Counted from the first letter of the stretch, positions 5,738-12,607 are shown. The stretch: DNA of 12,607 bases from Chloroflexota bacterium (GCA_017882025.1 JADGQG010000036.1:1-12607); one strand, 5' to 3'. Notes: generated by a model not told the origin, from the sequence alone. A program made the numbers and translations.

Positions 5738-6918
5738 TGACGAGCGCTCCGCGGCTCCTCCCGCCGGCGCCGGATCCGGACCTGATCGTGGACCCGCGAA
5801 TCGGGGCACGCGGGGGCGCGCTGCTCGCGCTCGAGGACGGCACCGTCTTCGCCGGGGTTGCCTTCGGGGCGGACGTCGCGGCCGGCGGCGACCTGGTGGT
5901 CAACACGAGCCAGACCGGGTACCAGGAGGTCTGCACCGACCCGTCGTACGCAGGCCAGGTGGTCGTGATGACGTACCCGCTGATCGGCAACTACGGCCGG
6001 CTGCGCGGGGACGACCAGTCCGAGCGGCCATGGCTCCGGGCGCTCGTCGTGGCGACCGCCACCGCGGCGGTGCTCGAGGATGCCCGCCAGCTCGCCGCCC
6101 TTCTTCGCGACGCGGGGATCCCGGCGATCGCAGGCATCGACACACGCACGCTAGCGCGCCACCTCCGGGCGCACGGCTGCCTCCGCGGGATCCTGACCGC
6201 GCCCGGCGAAACGGATCCCATCGCGGCGGTTGCTGCCGCCCGCGCCGTGCCCCGCTGGGAGGACCAGGACTTTGTCGGCCAGGTCTCGCCCGCGGCAGCC
6301 GTCGAGGTCGGCGACCCGGCCGCGGAGCCCGACGCCCCGCTCGTCGCGATCGTGGACTTCGGCCTCAAGGCGAACATCGTGCGCAGCCTGCGCCGACGCG
6401 GCGCTCGCGTCCGCATCCTGCCCTGCACCGCAACGGCCGCGACGGTGCTCGCGCCGGAGATCGATGGCATCGTGCTCTCGCCCGGTCCAGGCGACCCGGC
6501 CAGGCTCGCCGGCCCGGTCGCGCTGGCGCGCGAGGTGATCGCCGACGGCCGCCCGCTGCTCGGGATCTGCCTTGGCCACCAGATCGTTGCCCGCGCGGCC
6601 GGTGCCGAGACCCGGCGCCTCCGGTTCGGCCATCACGGCGCGAACCATCCCGTCCGGGATGTCGAGCTTGGCCTGGTCCAGGTCACCGCCCAGAACCACG
6701 AGGTCACCGTGGACGGCGCCACGCTCCCCGTCGATGGCGGGTTCAGTGTGAGCCAGGTGAACCTGAACGATGGATCCGTGGAGGGACTCCGCCACCGCTC
6801 GCTCCCGATCGAGACCGTTCAGTACCACCCGGAGGGAGCGCCCGGGCCCCTGGACGCGCTCGCCGTGTTCGACCGCTTCGTGGCCGCGGCCCGGGCCTGC
6901 GCGGAGTCCCGGGGGTGA
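5737..6918 (+). CDS. carA: Carbamoyl-phosphate synthase small subunit (glutaminase)
   Basis: A 393-aa glutamine-hydrolysing subunit that feeds ammonia to CarB for carbamoyl phosphate, the first step of pyrimidine and arginine synthesis in the cytoplasm. The N-terminal small-subunit domain includes ALEDGTVFAG, NTSQTGYQEV (usual NTSMTGYQE) and AGIDTRTLARHLR. The class I glutamine amidotransferase domain starts at about residue 205 (VAIVDFGLKANIVR), followed by LSPGPGDP, nucleophile Cys278 in GICLGHQ, GANHPV, TAQNHE, and His364/Glu366 in QYHPEGAPGP, so the Cys-His-Glu triad is complete. Length is normal. The ATG overlaps the leader-ORF stop by one base, and the carA stop overlaps the carB GTG. 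Expression is probably controlled by the PyrR-type hairpins upstream. Confidence 0.97.
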   Translation: MTSAPRLLPPAPDPDLIVDPRIGARGGALLALEDGTVFAGVAFGADVAAGGDLVVNTSQTGYQEVCTDPSYAGQVVVMTYPLIGNYGRLRGDDQSERPWLRALVVATATAAVLEDARQLAALLRDAGIPAIAGIDTRTLARHLRAHGCLRGILTAPGETDPIAAVAAARAVPRWEDQDFVGQVSPAAAVEVGDPAAEPDAPLVAIVDFGLKANIVRSLRRRGARVRILPCTATAATVLAPEIDGIVLSPGPGDPARLAGPVALAREVIADGRPLLGICLGHQIVARAAGAETRRLRFGHHGANHPVRDVELGLVQVTAQNHEVTVDGATLPVDGGFSVSQVNLNDGSVEGLRHRSLPIETVQYHPEGAPGPLDALAVFDRFVAAARACAESRG

Positions 6919-9900
6919 GCGAGGCTCCAATGAGCCCCGCCGCTGCCCCGCCGCCGCGCCCGTCGAAGCCCGGCTCGGTCCTGATCATCGGCTCGGGACC
7001 CGTCGTGATCGGCCAGGCCGCCGAGTTCGACTATGCCGGCACCCAGGCATGCCGCGCACTGCGCGCAGAAGGCGTCCGGACGATCCTCGTGAACTCGAAC
7101 CCGGCCACGATCATGACCGACCCGACGGTCGCCGACGCGGTCTACCTCGAGCCGCTCACCGTCCCGGCGATCGAGGCGGTGATCGCCCGCGAGAAGCCCG
7201 ACGGCCTCCTCGCGGGCCTCGGCGGCCAGACGGCGCTCAACCTTGCGATGGCCCTGGCGCAGGCCGGGGTCCTGGAACGCCACGGCGTCCGGCTCCTGGG
7301 CACGCCCTTGCGGGCGATCGAGATGGCCGAGGATCGCGAGCAGTTCCGCGACCTGCTGGACCGCCTGGAACAACCGTATGCGCCTTCAGCGATCGTCGGG
7401 GGAGCCACGAACGCGGAGCGTGCCGCCTCGGGCGACCGCGCGCTGACGCAGATCGGGCTGCCGGCGATCATCCGGCCCGCCTTCACGCTTGGCGGGACCG
7501 GCGGCGGGATCGTCGAGACGGAGGCTGACTACCGCGAGCGTGTGCGGGCCGGCCTGCGTGCCAGCCCGATCGGCCAGGTGATGGTGGAGCAGTGCCTGGT
7601 CGGCTGGCAAGAGATCGAATACGAGGTCATGCGCGACCGCGAGGACACGTGCATCGCGGTCTGCTCGATGGAGAACGTCGACCCACTGGGCGTCCACACG
7701 GGCGATTCCATCGTGGTGGCGCCGGTGCAGACGCTGCCCGACCCGGTCCACCAGCGGCTGCGGAGCGCGGCGCTCGCGATCATCCGCGGCCTGGGCGTGG
7801 AGGGCGGCTGTAACGTCCAGTTCGCCCTGAGCCCGGATTCTCGCGACTACGCGGTGATCGAGGTCAACCCGCGGGTCAGCCGGAGTTCCGCCCTCGCGAG
7901 CAAGGCCACCGGCTACCCGATCGCCCGCGTGGCCGCCCAGATCGCGATCGGCCGAACGCTCGCGGAGATCCCGAACGTCGTCACGGGGACCACGGTGGCC
8001 GCCTTCGAGCCGGCCCTCGATTACGTGGTCGTCAAGCTGCCGCGCTTCCCGTTCGACAAGTTCCCGCGGGCGGACCGGACGCTGGGAAGCCAGATGAAGG
8101 CGACCGGCGAGGTGATGGCGATCGACCGGACCTTCGGGGCGACGCTGAACAAGGCGCTCCGGGGCCTGGAGCAGGCGGGCGCCGGCCCGCTGGCCGAGGA
8201 CCCGGCCTGGACGCCGACGCTGGCCTACCTGGCGGCGGCGCTCGCCGGCGCGGATGCGGGCGATCCGGATGTGGCCGACGGCGTGGGCCTGCCGGACGAG
8301 GCCGACTCGGTCATCCGCTGGATCGACGCGAACGGCAACGCCTGCGAGTCGACCCGCCTCGCCCAGCGCACCGCCGCCCCGATCGTCCTCCGCCGCTTCC
8401 TCGCCCCGTCCGACAACCGGCTCTGGCGGATCCTGGCCCTGCTCCGCCGCGGCGTGCCGGAGGCGGCGCTCGTGGCGGCGACCGGAGTCAACTCGTGGTT
8501 CGTGGCAGAGCTTGGCCGCTTGATCGCCCTGGAGGGGCGGCTGCGCGATGCCGGCCCGGCGCTGCTGGCGGCCGGCGTCGGCCTCGACGGAACGCCACGC
8601 GATCCCGCCATGGCGACCCTCCTGGCGACGGCGAAGCGCGCGGCGCTCGGCGACCAGGAGATCGCGGCGCTCGCCGGAGTCGGGGAACTCGAGATCGCCG
8701 CGACCCGGCGGGCGCTCGGCCTCGTTCCCGGCTTCGCCATGGTGGACACCTGCGCGGCCGAGTTCGCCGCGGAGACGCCCTACTTCTACGCGACCTACGC
8801 CGCCGCCGGGTCGGCGCCGGAGGCGCCACCTGTCGCGCGCCCCGCCGCGCTCGTCATCGGCAGCGGTCCGGTCCGGATCGGGCAGGGGATCGAGTTCGAC
8901 TACTGCGCCGTCCACGCCGCCGAGAGTCTCCGGTCGCTCGGTTGGCAGGCGGTGATGGTGAACTCGAACCCGGAGACGGTCTCGACCGACTTCGACGCCT
9001 CGAGTCGCCTCTACTTCGAGCCGCTCGACGTCGAGTCGATCGCTGAGGTCATCGCCGCGGAGACCCCTGCCGGTGAGACGCCGCTGCCGGCGTTCGTCCA
9101 GTTCGGCGGGCAGACGCCCCTCAACCTGGCGGGGCCGCTCGCCGCGGCAGGCCTCCCGCTGCTGGGTGCCTCGCTCGAGACGATCGACCAGGCGGAGGAC
9201 CGCGTTCGCTTCAGCGCGCTCGTGGAGCGGCTCGGGATCCCGCAACCAGAGGGCGGGATGGCCCGCTCGATCGACGAGGCGGAGGCGCTCGCCGACCGGG
9301 TGGGGTACCCCGTGATCGTCCGGCCGTCATTCGTGATCGGCGGGCTGGCGATCGATTTCGCCTATTCACGCGGCGACCTGGTGACCCAGCTGGCGGCAGC
9401 GACCGTCGTCGACCCGGACCGGCCCGTCCGGATCGACCGCTACCTCGAGGGCATCGAGGTGGACGTGGACGCCGTCGCCGACGGCGAGACGGTCCTCATC
9501 CCGGGGCTCCTGGAGCAGGTGGAGCGGGCCGGCGTCCATTCGGGCGACTCGGTCGGGGTCTTCCCGCCGCAGACCGTGAGCGAGGCGGACCAGGCGCTGA
9601 TCGTCGCCTCGATGGAGCGGATCGTGCGGGCGCTGGGCGTGCGGGGCTTGGTCAACGCTCAGTTCATCGTCCGCGAGGACGGCGTCTATCTCATCGAGGT
9701 CAACCCGCGTGCCAGCCGCACCGTCCCGTTCATGAGCAAGGTGACCGGCGTACCGCTGGTTGACCTGGCCGTGCGGGTCGCGCTGGGGCAGACGCTGCGC
9801 GAAAACGGATGGCCGAACGGGCTGCTCCCGCCGCCGCCATTCGTCGCCGTCAAGGCGCCGGCGTTCTCGACGACGAAGCTGCGCGGCGTGGACCCGTCGC

Positions 9901-10502
9901 TGGGCCCGTTCATGCAGTCGACCGGCGAGGTGATCGGGATCCACGTTGACGTGCGCGTGGCAACTGCGAAGGCGCTCCTCGCCGCGTCGCTCGTGCCGCC
10001 GCGCCCGGGACACGATGGCGCCCTGGCGCTCCTGTCGGTCGCCGACCGGGACAAGCCGCTCGTGCCGGCCCTGGCGGCGGCGCTCGCGAGGGCCGGCTAC
10101 CGGTTCGCGGCGACACCCGGCACGCGCGCGATGCTGCACAGCCTTGGCTGGGAAGCGGAGGCGGTCGCGAAGCTTGGCGAGGTGCCCGTCCCCGGCGAGA
10201 TCCGGATCCTGGACCTCATCGCGTCGGGCACGGTTCGGCTGGTCGTCAACACGCCCACGCCGCGCTCCGGGCCGGTCCGCGACGCCGCTGAGATCCGACT
10301 CGCAGCGATCGCCGAGGGCGTCCTCTGCCTGACGGCGATGGAGACGGCAGTCGCCGCCGCCCAGGCGCTCGAGCCGGACCTCGAGGCACTCCTCGCCGAG
10401 GTGCGGCCGCTCGGCGACTGGGTTCCCGCGCCCGGCGTCCCGCCCGCCCGCCGGCCGAGCCCTACATCCGTGCGAGCCGGCACGCCGAACCAGGGGACAT
10501 GA
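6915..10502 (+). CDS. carB: Carbamoyl-phosphate synthase large subunit
   Basis: A 1195-aa synthase subunit making carbamoyl phosphate from bicarbonate, ammonia and two ATP. The two homologous halves are clear: SVLIIGSGPVVIGQAAEFDYAG (cited here in parts: IIGSGP, GQAAEFDYAG) at about 21-43 with ATP-grasp RPAFTLGGTGGG and EVNPRVSRSSALASKATGYP, then VIGSGPVRIGQGIEFDYC at about 646 with RPSFVIGG and EVNPRASRTVPFMSKVTGVP. A methylglyoxal-synthase-like allosteric domain follows at about 1036-1150 (LLSVADRDKPLV, VVNTPTPRSG). It is longer than the usual ~1070 aa. About 50 extra residues lie in the oligomerisation region (within about 424-496), and both ends are extended. In the C-half ATP-grasp the usual GGRAM(E) reads GGLAID (Leu811). 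The start is GTG 6915 (GGAG 7 nt upstream, 4-nt overlap with carA); ATG 6930 is an alternative. Its frame stays open through carA, which is not coding. Confidence 0.97.
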   Translation: MSEAPMSPAAAPPPRPSKPGSVLIIGSGPVVIGQAAEFDYAGTQACRALRAEGVRTILVNSNPATIMTDPTVADAVYLEPLTVPAIEAVIAREKPDGLLAGLGGQTALNLAMALAQAGVLERHGVRLLGTPLRAIEMAEDREQFRDLLDRLEQPYAPSAIVGGATNAERAASGDRALTQIGLPAIIRPAFTLGGTGGGIVETEADYRERVRAGLRASPIGQVMVEQCLVGWQEIEYEVMRDREDTCIAVCSMENVDPLGVHTGDSIVVAPVQTLPDPVHQRLRSAALAIIRGLGVEGGCNVQFALSPDSRDYAVIEVNPRVSRSSALASKATGYPIARVAAQIAIGRTLAEIPNVVTGTTVAAFEPALDYVVVKLPRFPFDKFPRADRTLGSQMKATGEVMAIDRTFGATLNKALRGLEQAGAGPLAEDPAWTPTLAYLAAALAGADAGDPDVADGVGLPDEADSVIRWIDANGNACESTRLAQRTAAPIVLRRFLAPSDNRLWRILALLRRGVPEAALVAATGVNSWFVAELGRLIALEGRLRDAGPALLAAGVGLDGTPRDPAMATLLATAKRAALGDQEIAALAGVGELEIAATRRALGLVPGFAMVDTCAAEFAAETPYFYATYAAAGSAPEAPPVARPAALVIGSGPVRIGQGIEFDYCAVHAAESLRSLGWQAVMVNSNPETVSTDFDASSRLYFEPLDVESIAEVIAAETPAGETPLPAFVQFGGQTPLNLAGPLAAAGLPLLGASLETIDQAEDRVRFSALVERLGIPQPEGGMARSIDEAEALADRVGYPVIVRPSFVIGGLAIDFAYSRGDLVTQLAAATVVDPDRPVRIDRYLEGIEVDVDAVADGETVLIPGLLEQVERAGVHSGDSVGVFPPQTVSEADQALIVASMERIVRALGVRGLVNAQFIVREDGVYLIEVNPRASRTVPFMSKVTGVPLVDLAVRVALGQTLRENGWPNGLLPPPPFVAVKAPAFSTTKLRGVDPSLGPFMQSTGEVIGIHVDVRVATAKALLAASLVPPRPGHDGALALLSVADRDKPLVPALAAALARAGYRFAATPGTRAMLHSLGWEAEAVAKLGEVPVPGEIRILDLIASGTVRLVVNTPTPRSGPVRDAAEIRLAAIAEGVLCLTAMETAVAAAQALEPDLEALLAEVRPLGDWVPAPGVPPARRPSPTSVRAGTPNQGT

Positions 10503-10909
10503 TGACTCCGCAGATCGCCTTCGACGACGCGCCGGCCGCCTATCGCCCGGGCGGCTGCAACATCGGCTCGGCCGAGATCGCCCGGCGACGCACGTTCGGG
10601 CTGATCGGGCTGGCCGGATCAGCCCTCCTCGCGCTTGCCCTCCTCGCCGCAGGCGCAGCGCCGATCGCGCGCCTCCTGGTGGCACTGCCGGTCGCGGGAT
10701 CCGCGATTGGCCTGATCCAGGCGCGGCTCCGGTTCTGCGCTGCGTTCGGGATCGCCGGGCTGCGCAATTTCGGGCCGCTGGGCGGCGAAGAGCATGTCGC
10801 GGAGGCGGCTGCGCGGCGTGCCGACCGCGCCATGGCGCTCCGCGTCCTCGCCGCGGGAAGCCTGGTCGGCCTCGCCGCGGGCATCGTGTTGGCGCTGATC
10901 CCGCGCTGA
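10502..10909 (+). CDS. Small membrane protein of unknown function with a CNIG motif
   Basis: A 135-aa protein, not assigned to a named family. Its start overlaps the carB stop (TGATG), with AGGGG five nt upstream; an ATG at 10499 would add one Met. A polar N-terminus contains YRPGGCNIGSAEIARRR (residues 14-30). Two adjacent hydrophobic segments follow (about 32-53 and 55-76), then Arg/Cys-containing RLRFCAAFGIAGLRNFG (75-91). A polar stretch rich in Ala, Glu and Arg comes next, then a last hydrophobic segment (about 111-133). Cys19 and Cys79 sit at opposite ends of the helical pair. The compact conserved-looking motifs argue for a real protein, and the coupling suggests it is made along with CarB. 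A role in pyrimidine synthesis is not implied by anything in its sequence. Confidence 0.75.
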   Translation: MTPQIAFDDAPAAYRPGGCNIGSAEIARRRTFGLIGLAGSALLALALLAAGAAPIARLLVALPVAGSAIGLIQARLRFCAAFGIAGLRNFGPLGGEEHVAEAAARRADRAMALRVLAAGSLVGLAAGIVLALIPR

Positions 10910-10929
10910 CGCCGCCCGGCCGGGAGACG

Positions 10930-11193
10930 TCAGACCCGAATCGAGCGTCTGGATTCCTTGTCGCCCGACCCGGCCCCCTCGACGGAGCGTCCGAATGTCA
11001 CGAGCGCGCGCCCGAGCCAGAGCCTCACCGACACGGGGCCCGCGTGAATCCTGGCCAACCGTTCGCGCTCCGCTTCCGTGCGCAGCCGCGCCATCCGGTA
11101 TCGGATCTCCACAGCCATCCTTGCGTCCCCTCCAGTCGCGTCGTGGGTCTGCCAGCCGGTCGGCGCGCGGTCGGGGTGGATCCCGGTAGTCAT
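10930..11193 (-). CDS. Small basic/acidic helical protein downstream of the ArsR-type regulator
   Basis: An 87-aa cytoplasmic protein of unknown function. The ATG at 11193 has AAAGGA six nt upstream. An internal ATG at 11118 (residue 26, MAVEIRYRMARLR) also has a GGAGGGG nearby and could be the true start. The middle is a charged amphipathic helix (RLRTEAERERLARIHAG), followed by VRLWLGRALVTFGRSVEG, which could lie at the membrane surface or pack as a second helix. It has no signal peptide. The gene follows the regulator on the same strand after 73 nt, and an inverted repeat resembling the regulator's own operator lies just upstream. It is therefore likely to be a target or partner of that regulator. 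Its stop converges on the small membrane protein 20 nt away. Confidence 0.65.
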   Translation of the reverse strand: MTTGIHPDRAPTGWQTHDATGGDARMAVEIRYRMARLRTEAERERLARIHAGPVSVRLWLGRALVTFGRSVEGAGSGDKESRRSIRV

Positions 11194-11207
11194 CGCGTCG
11201 TCCTTTC

Positions 11208-11225
11208 GTTAGATGTCCGTCTAAC
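11208..11225. promoter_or_regulatory. Perfect inverted repeat, probable operator of the 87-aa gene
   Basis: GTTAGA at 11208-11213 and TCTAAC at 11220-11225 are perfect inverted copies separated by 6 bp (TGTCCG). It is AT-rich in a very GC-rich setting and sits directly upstream of the Shine-Dalgarno of the 87-aa gene. The arms and spacing match the inverted repeat at 12402-12423 in the regulator's own promoter. TTAGAC on the minus strand could double as a -10, but no -35 is seen. Confidence 0.65.
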
Positions 11226-11266
11226 TCGTCGCTGTGGCGCTCGCCGGTTCACGTCGTCTTGATGCC

Positions 11267-12394
11267 TCAGCTTGTCCTGGCGCCAAGGTAGCGGACGAGG
11301 TCGGGACCCGCCTCCGCGACCCGGTCTCGTCGCAGGCTGTAGTAGGTGAGCCCGCCGGTCGCCGTGACCGTCACGAGCCCGGCCGCCCGGAGCTGGGCAA
11401 GATGGTGCTTGACCGTGGGCTTCGAGAGCCCCATCCGGTCCGCGATCTCGGTGAGGTACAGGTCCCCGTCCGTGAGGTAGCGAAGGATCCGCATCCGGCT
11501 CTCGTCGCCCAGCGCCTTGAAGAGGCGAACCGTCGCCGGCGGCACCCCTGCCGGGTCCCCGTCGAGCGCCGTCTCGGCGAGCGGGTAGGCGAACAGGTGC
11601 CAGCCTTCGCCGGCGAAGACGTAGTTGTACGGGCGGGCGAAGTAGCTCGGGACCACGTAGACGCGCCGAATCCCCGCATCGGGTGTCCAGCGGAGGCCGT
11701 TCGTAGCCCGCTCGATGAAGTCCTCGAGCGGCAGCAGCTCCAGGTCCGCGCGCCGGGCCGCAACATCCCGCGCCTGCATCTGCGCGACACGCGGCTCCAC
11801 GGCCGAGAATCGCTCCGCCCACGCGCGCAGGACGCGTCGCATCGCCCGGAGCTCGGTCTCCGGCTCACGCAAGAGCCGTTTCAGCGCGCCGCGCAGCGCC
11901 TCCGGAGCGTTCGCCACGAGCTCGTCGTGCAGCGCGGGCTCGCCCGCGAAATACCGGTCGGCAAGCGCCCGCGCCACGACCATGTCCTCGTCGTCGCACG
12001 CGGAACCGATCAGCTCGCGTGCCGTGACCCTCCCGGCGAGCGCCACGACATCCGCGGCGGTCCGCACCTGGCTCTCGGCGATGACGAGCGGGATGAGTGC
12101 CCAACCCGTGATCCCCTCGGCGGCTTCGTCACGCCCGAACGAACGCTCCTTGTCGCGCCGAAGCGGCGCGGAGAGCGAGTCGATGGCGGCCGTGCGCCAG
12201 GCCGCGTCGGCCGGGAGGAGTTCCGGCTCCGTGTCCCCGACGAGACTGACGAGGAAGTCGAGCGCCGTCCGAACCTCAAGGACTACCTCGGGGCGCGTCG
12301 TCCCGCCCCGCGGCGACAGCTCGCGGACGAGTGCGCCACGACGCCGCGCGGAGGCGGTGGGTTTGTTCAAGGCGACCATGGTGGACTTCTTCAT
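11267..12394 (-). CDS. ArsR-type transcriptional regulator with large N-terminal domain
   Basis: A 375-aa predicted DNA-binding regulator. The C-terminal winged helix-turn-helix (about residues 288-358) reads VRLFKALGDESRMRILRYL, then LTEIADRMGLSKPTVKHHLAQL and a wing with GGLTYYSLRRD, the ArsR/SmtB pattern. No metal-binding Cys cluster of the ArsR type is visible in it. The N-terminal ~280 residues are mostly helical with no recognised catalytic motif, and are presumably a ligand-sensing or dimerisation domain. They resemble the long actinobacterial/Chloroflexota ArsR proteins I know as DUF5937-type, but this is from memory of the architecture only. Start: ATG 12394 fits the promoter, but GGGAG abuts it directly. 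ATG 12379 or TTG 12412 are alternatives. Inverted repeats in its promoter and before the next gene suggest autoregulation and control of the 87-aa gene. Confidence 0.85.
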   Translation of the reverse strand: MKKSTMVALNKPTASARRRGALVRELSPRGGTTRPEVVLEVRTALDFLVSLVGDTEPELLPADAAWRTAAIDSLSAPLRRDKERSFGRDEAAEGITGWALIPLVIAESQVRTAADVVALAGRVTARELIGSACDDEDMVVARALADRYFAGEPALHDELVANAPEALRGALKRLLREPETELRAMRRVLRAWAERFSAVEPRVAQMQARDVAARRADLELLPLEDFIERATNGLRWTPDAGIRRVYVVPSYFARPYNYVFAGEGWHLFAYPLAETALDGDPAGVPPATVRLFKALGDESRMRILRYLTDGDLYLTEIADRMGLSKPTVKHHLAQLRAAGLVTVTATGGLTYYSLRRDRVAEAGPDLVRYLGARTS

Positions 12395-12401
12395 CTCCCG
12401 T

Positions 12402-12423
12402 GTGTAAGACAAGTATCTAACAC
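12402..12423. promoter_or_regulatory. Inverted repeat in the regulator promoter, probable autoregulatory operator
   Basis: GTGTAAGA at 12402-12409 and TCTAACAC at 12416-12423 are inverted copies (7 of 8 positions) around a 6-bp centre. The inner arms (TAAGA / TCTAA) and the 6-bp spacing match the perfect repeat at 11208-11225. It overlaps the -10 of the regulator promoter, so binding should block transcription. Confidence 0.7.
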
Positions 12424-12443
12424 GTTTCCTGCTGACCTGTCAA
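12415..12443 (-). promoter_or_regulatory. Sigma-70-type promoter of the ArsR-type regulator
   Basis: Reading the minus strand, TTGACA (complement of 12438-12443) is a perfect -35. A 17-bp spacer leads to TTAGAT (complement of 12415-12420) as the -10. Transcription would start near 12408, giving a 5' leader of about 14 nt before the ATG at 12394. The -10 lies within the inverted repeat. Confidence 0.75.
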
Positions 12444-12487
12444 GCGGTGAAACACATCGGCGGCGCTGCACGAATGATCGCCGCCCG

Positions 12488-12493
12488 TACAAT
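12488..12493 (+). promoter_or_regulatory. Possible -10 element for the M16 protease gene
   Basis: TACAAT matches TATAAT in five of six positions and lies 51 nt before the ATG, in the divergent gap with the regulator. No credible -35 is seen at the proper distance, so the call is weak. Confidence 0.3.
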
Positions 12494-12544
12494 CGGCGGG
12501 ACCCGGCACCCCGCTAACCGTCGGTCGCCTTCACGAGGGCCCGC

Positions 12545-12607
12545 ATGACCGTTCCCACCGTCCGCTACACCGACGAGCGCCTCCCCAACGGGCTGCGTCT
12601 CCTGATC
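12545..12607 (+). CDS. N-terminus of a probable M16-family zinc peptidase (cut by window end)
   Basis: Only 21 codons are present. ATG at 12545 has GAGG six nt upstream. The translated start, with RYTDERLPNGLRLLI, matches the conserved opening of M16 (insulinase/processing-peptidase-like) proteins, whose first strand typically reads LPNGLRV. The zinc-binding HxxEH motif would lie beyond the window. The gene is divergent from the regulator. The family call rests on this short motif alone. Confidence 0.6.
   Translation, partial: MTVPTVRYTDERLPNGLRLLI

Noticed and set aside
5547..6914. Upstream extension of the carB frame through carA
   Set aside because: The frame happens to stay open, but its translation is Arg/Gly/Pro-rich and overlaps the genuine carA. 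CarB homology starts only after 6915.
7386..9245. Long minus-strand open frame inside carB
   Set aside because: Composition is shadow-like (Arg, Asp, His-rich, no motifs) and carB is certain on the plus strand. The same applies to 9366-10685 on the minus strand.
10910..10929. Bidirectional terminator between the two convergent small genes
   Set aside because: Only a loopless CCCGGCCGGG palindrome is present, with no T tract on either strand.
11234..12517. Long plus-strand open frame opposite the regulator
   Set aside because: The minus-strand protein has a clear ArsR winged helix, promoter and operator; the plus-strand translation has no recognisable fold pattern.
1..12607. CRISPR array, insertion sequence or phage genes
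   Set aside because: No regularly spaced repeats, transposase or integrase motifs, or terminal inverted repeats were seen on either strand.

Overview
The window is a very GC-rich bacterial chromosome segment with tightly packed genes, frequent GTG starts and 1-4 nt gene overlaps. Gene content and protein style (small secreted Ala/Ser/Pro-rich proteins, a large ArsR-type regulator, a CCA-encoding tRNA) fit an uncultured Chloroflexota or possibly an actinobacterium. This assignment is inference; no taxonomic marker is present.

Layout. 1-2239 (+): the 3' end of an acyl-CoA dehydrogenase gene followed 25 nt later by a thiolase gene, a beta-oxidation or short-chain acyl-CoA pair. 2334-3347 (-): a membrane-anchored or secreted NodB-type polysaccharide deacetylase, convergent with the thiolase. 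3541-3615 (+): tRNA-Lys(CTT), with a plausible promoter and terminator. 3892-5522 (+): a membrane-anchored extracytoplasmic protein of unknown function, overlapping by 4 nt a Gpt-like phosphoribosyltransferase. 5523-10909 (+): the carbamoyl-phosphate synthase operon carA-carB, followed by an overlapping small membrane protein. 10930-12394 (-): an 87-aa protein and, upstream of it, a 375-aa regulator with a C-terminal ArsR-type winged helix. 12545-12607 (+): the first 21 codons of a probable M16 zinc-protease gene, divergent from the regulator.

Two regulatory systems stand out. First, the leader of carAB holds two tandem hairpins whose hexaloops both match the PyrR-binding consensus CNGNGA, including the U-G pair below the loop. 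A strong Shine-Dalgarno begins at the base after the second hairpin and serves a 21-codon leader ORF. That ORF contains a GC-rich, terminator-like hairpin, and its TGA overlaps the carA ATG. This suggests that PyrR, when UMP is plentiful, blocks leader translation and so shuts down carAB by loss of coupling and/or termination.

Second, the ArsR-type regulator has a near-consensus promoter (TTGACA, 17 bp, TTAGAT) whose -10 lies inside an inverted repeat with TTAGA-type arms. A matching perfect inverted repeat, also with a 6-bp centre, lies just upstream of the 87-aa gene. These look like a pair of operators for an autoregulated regulon.
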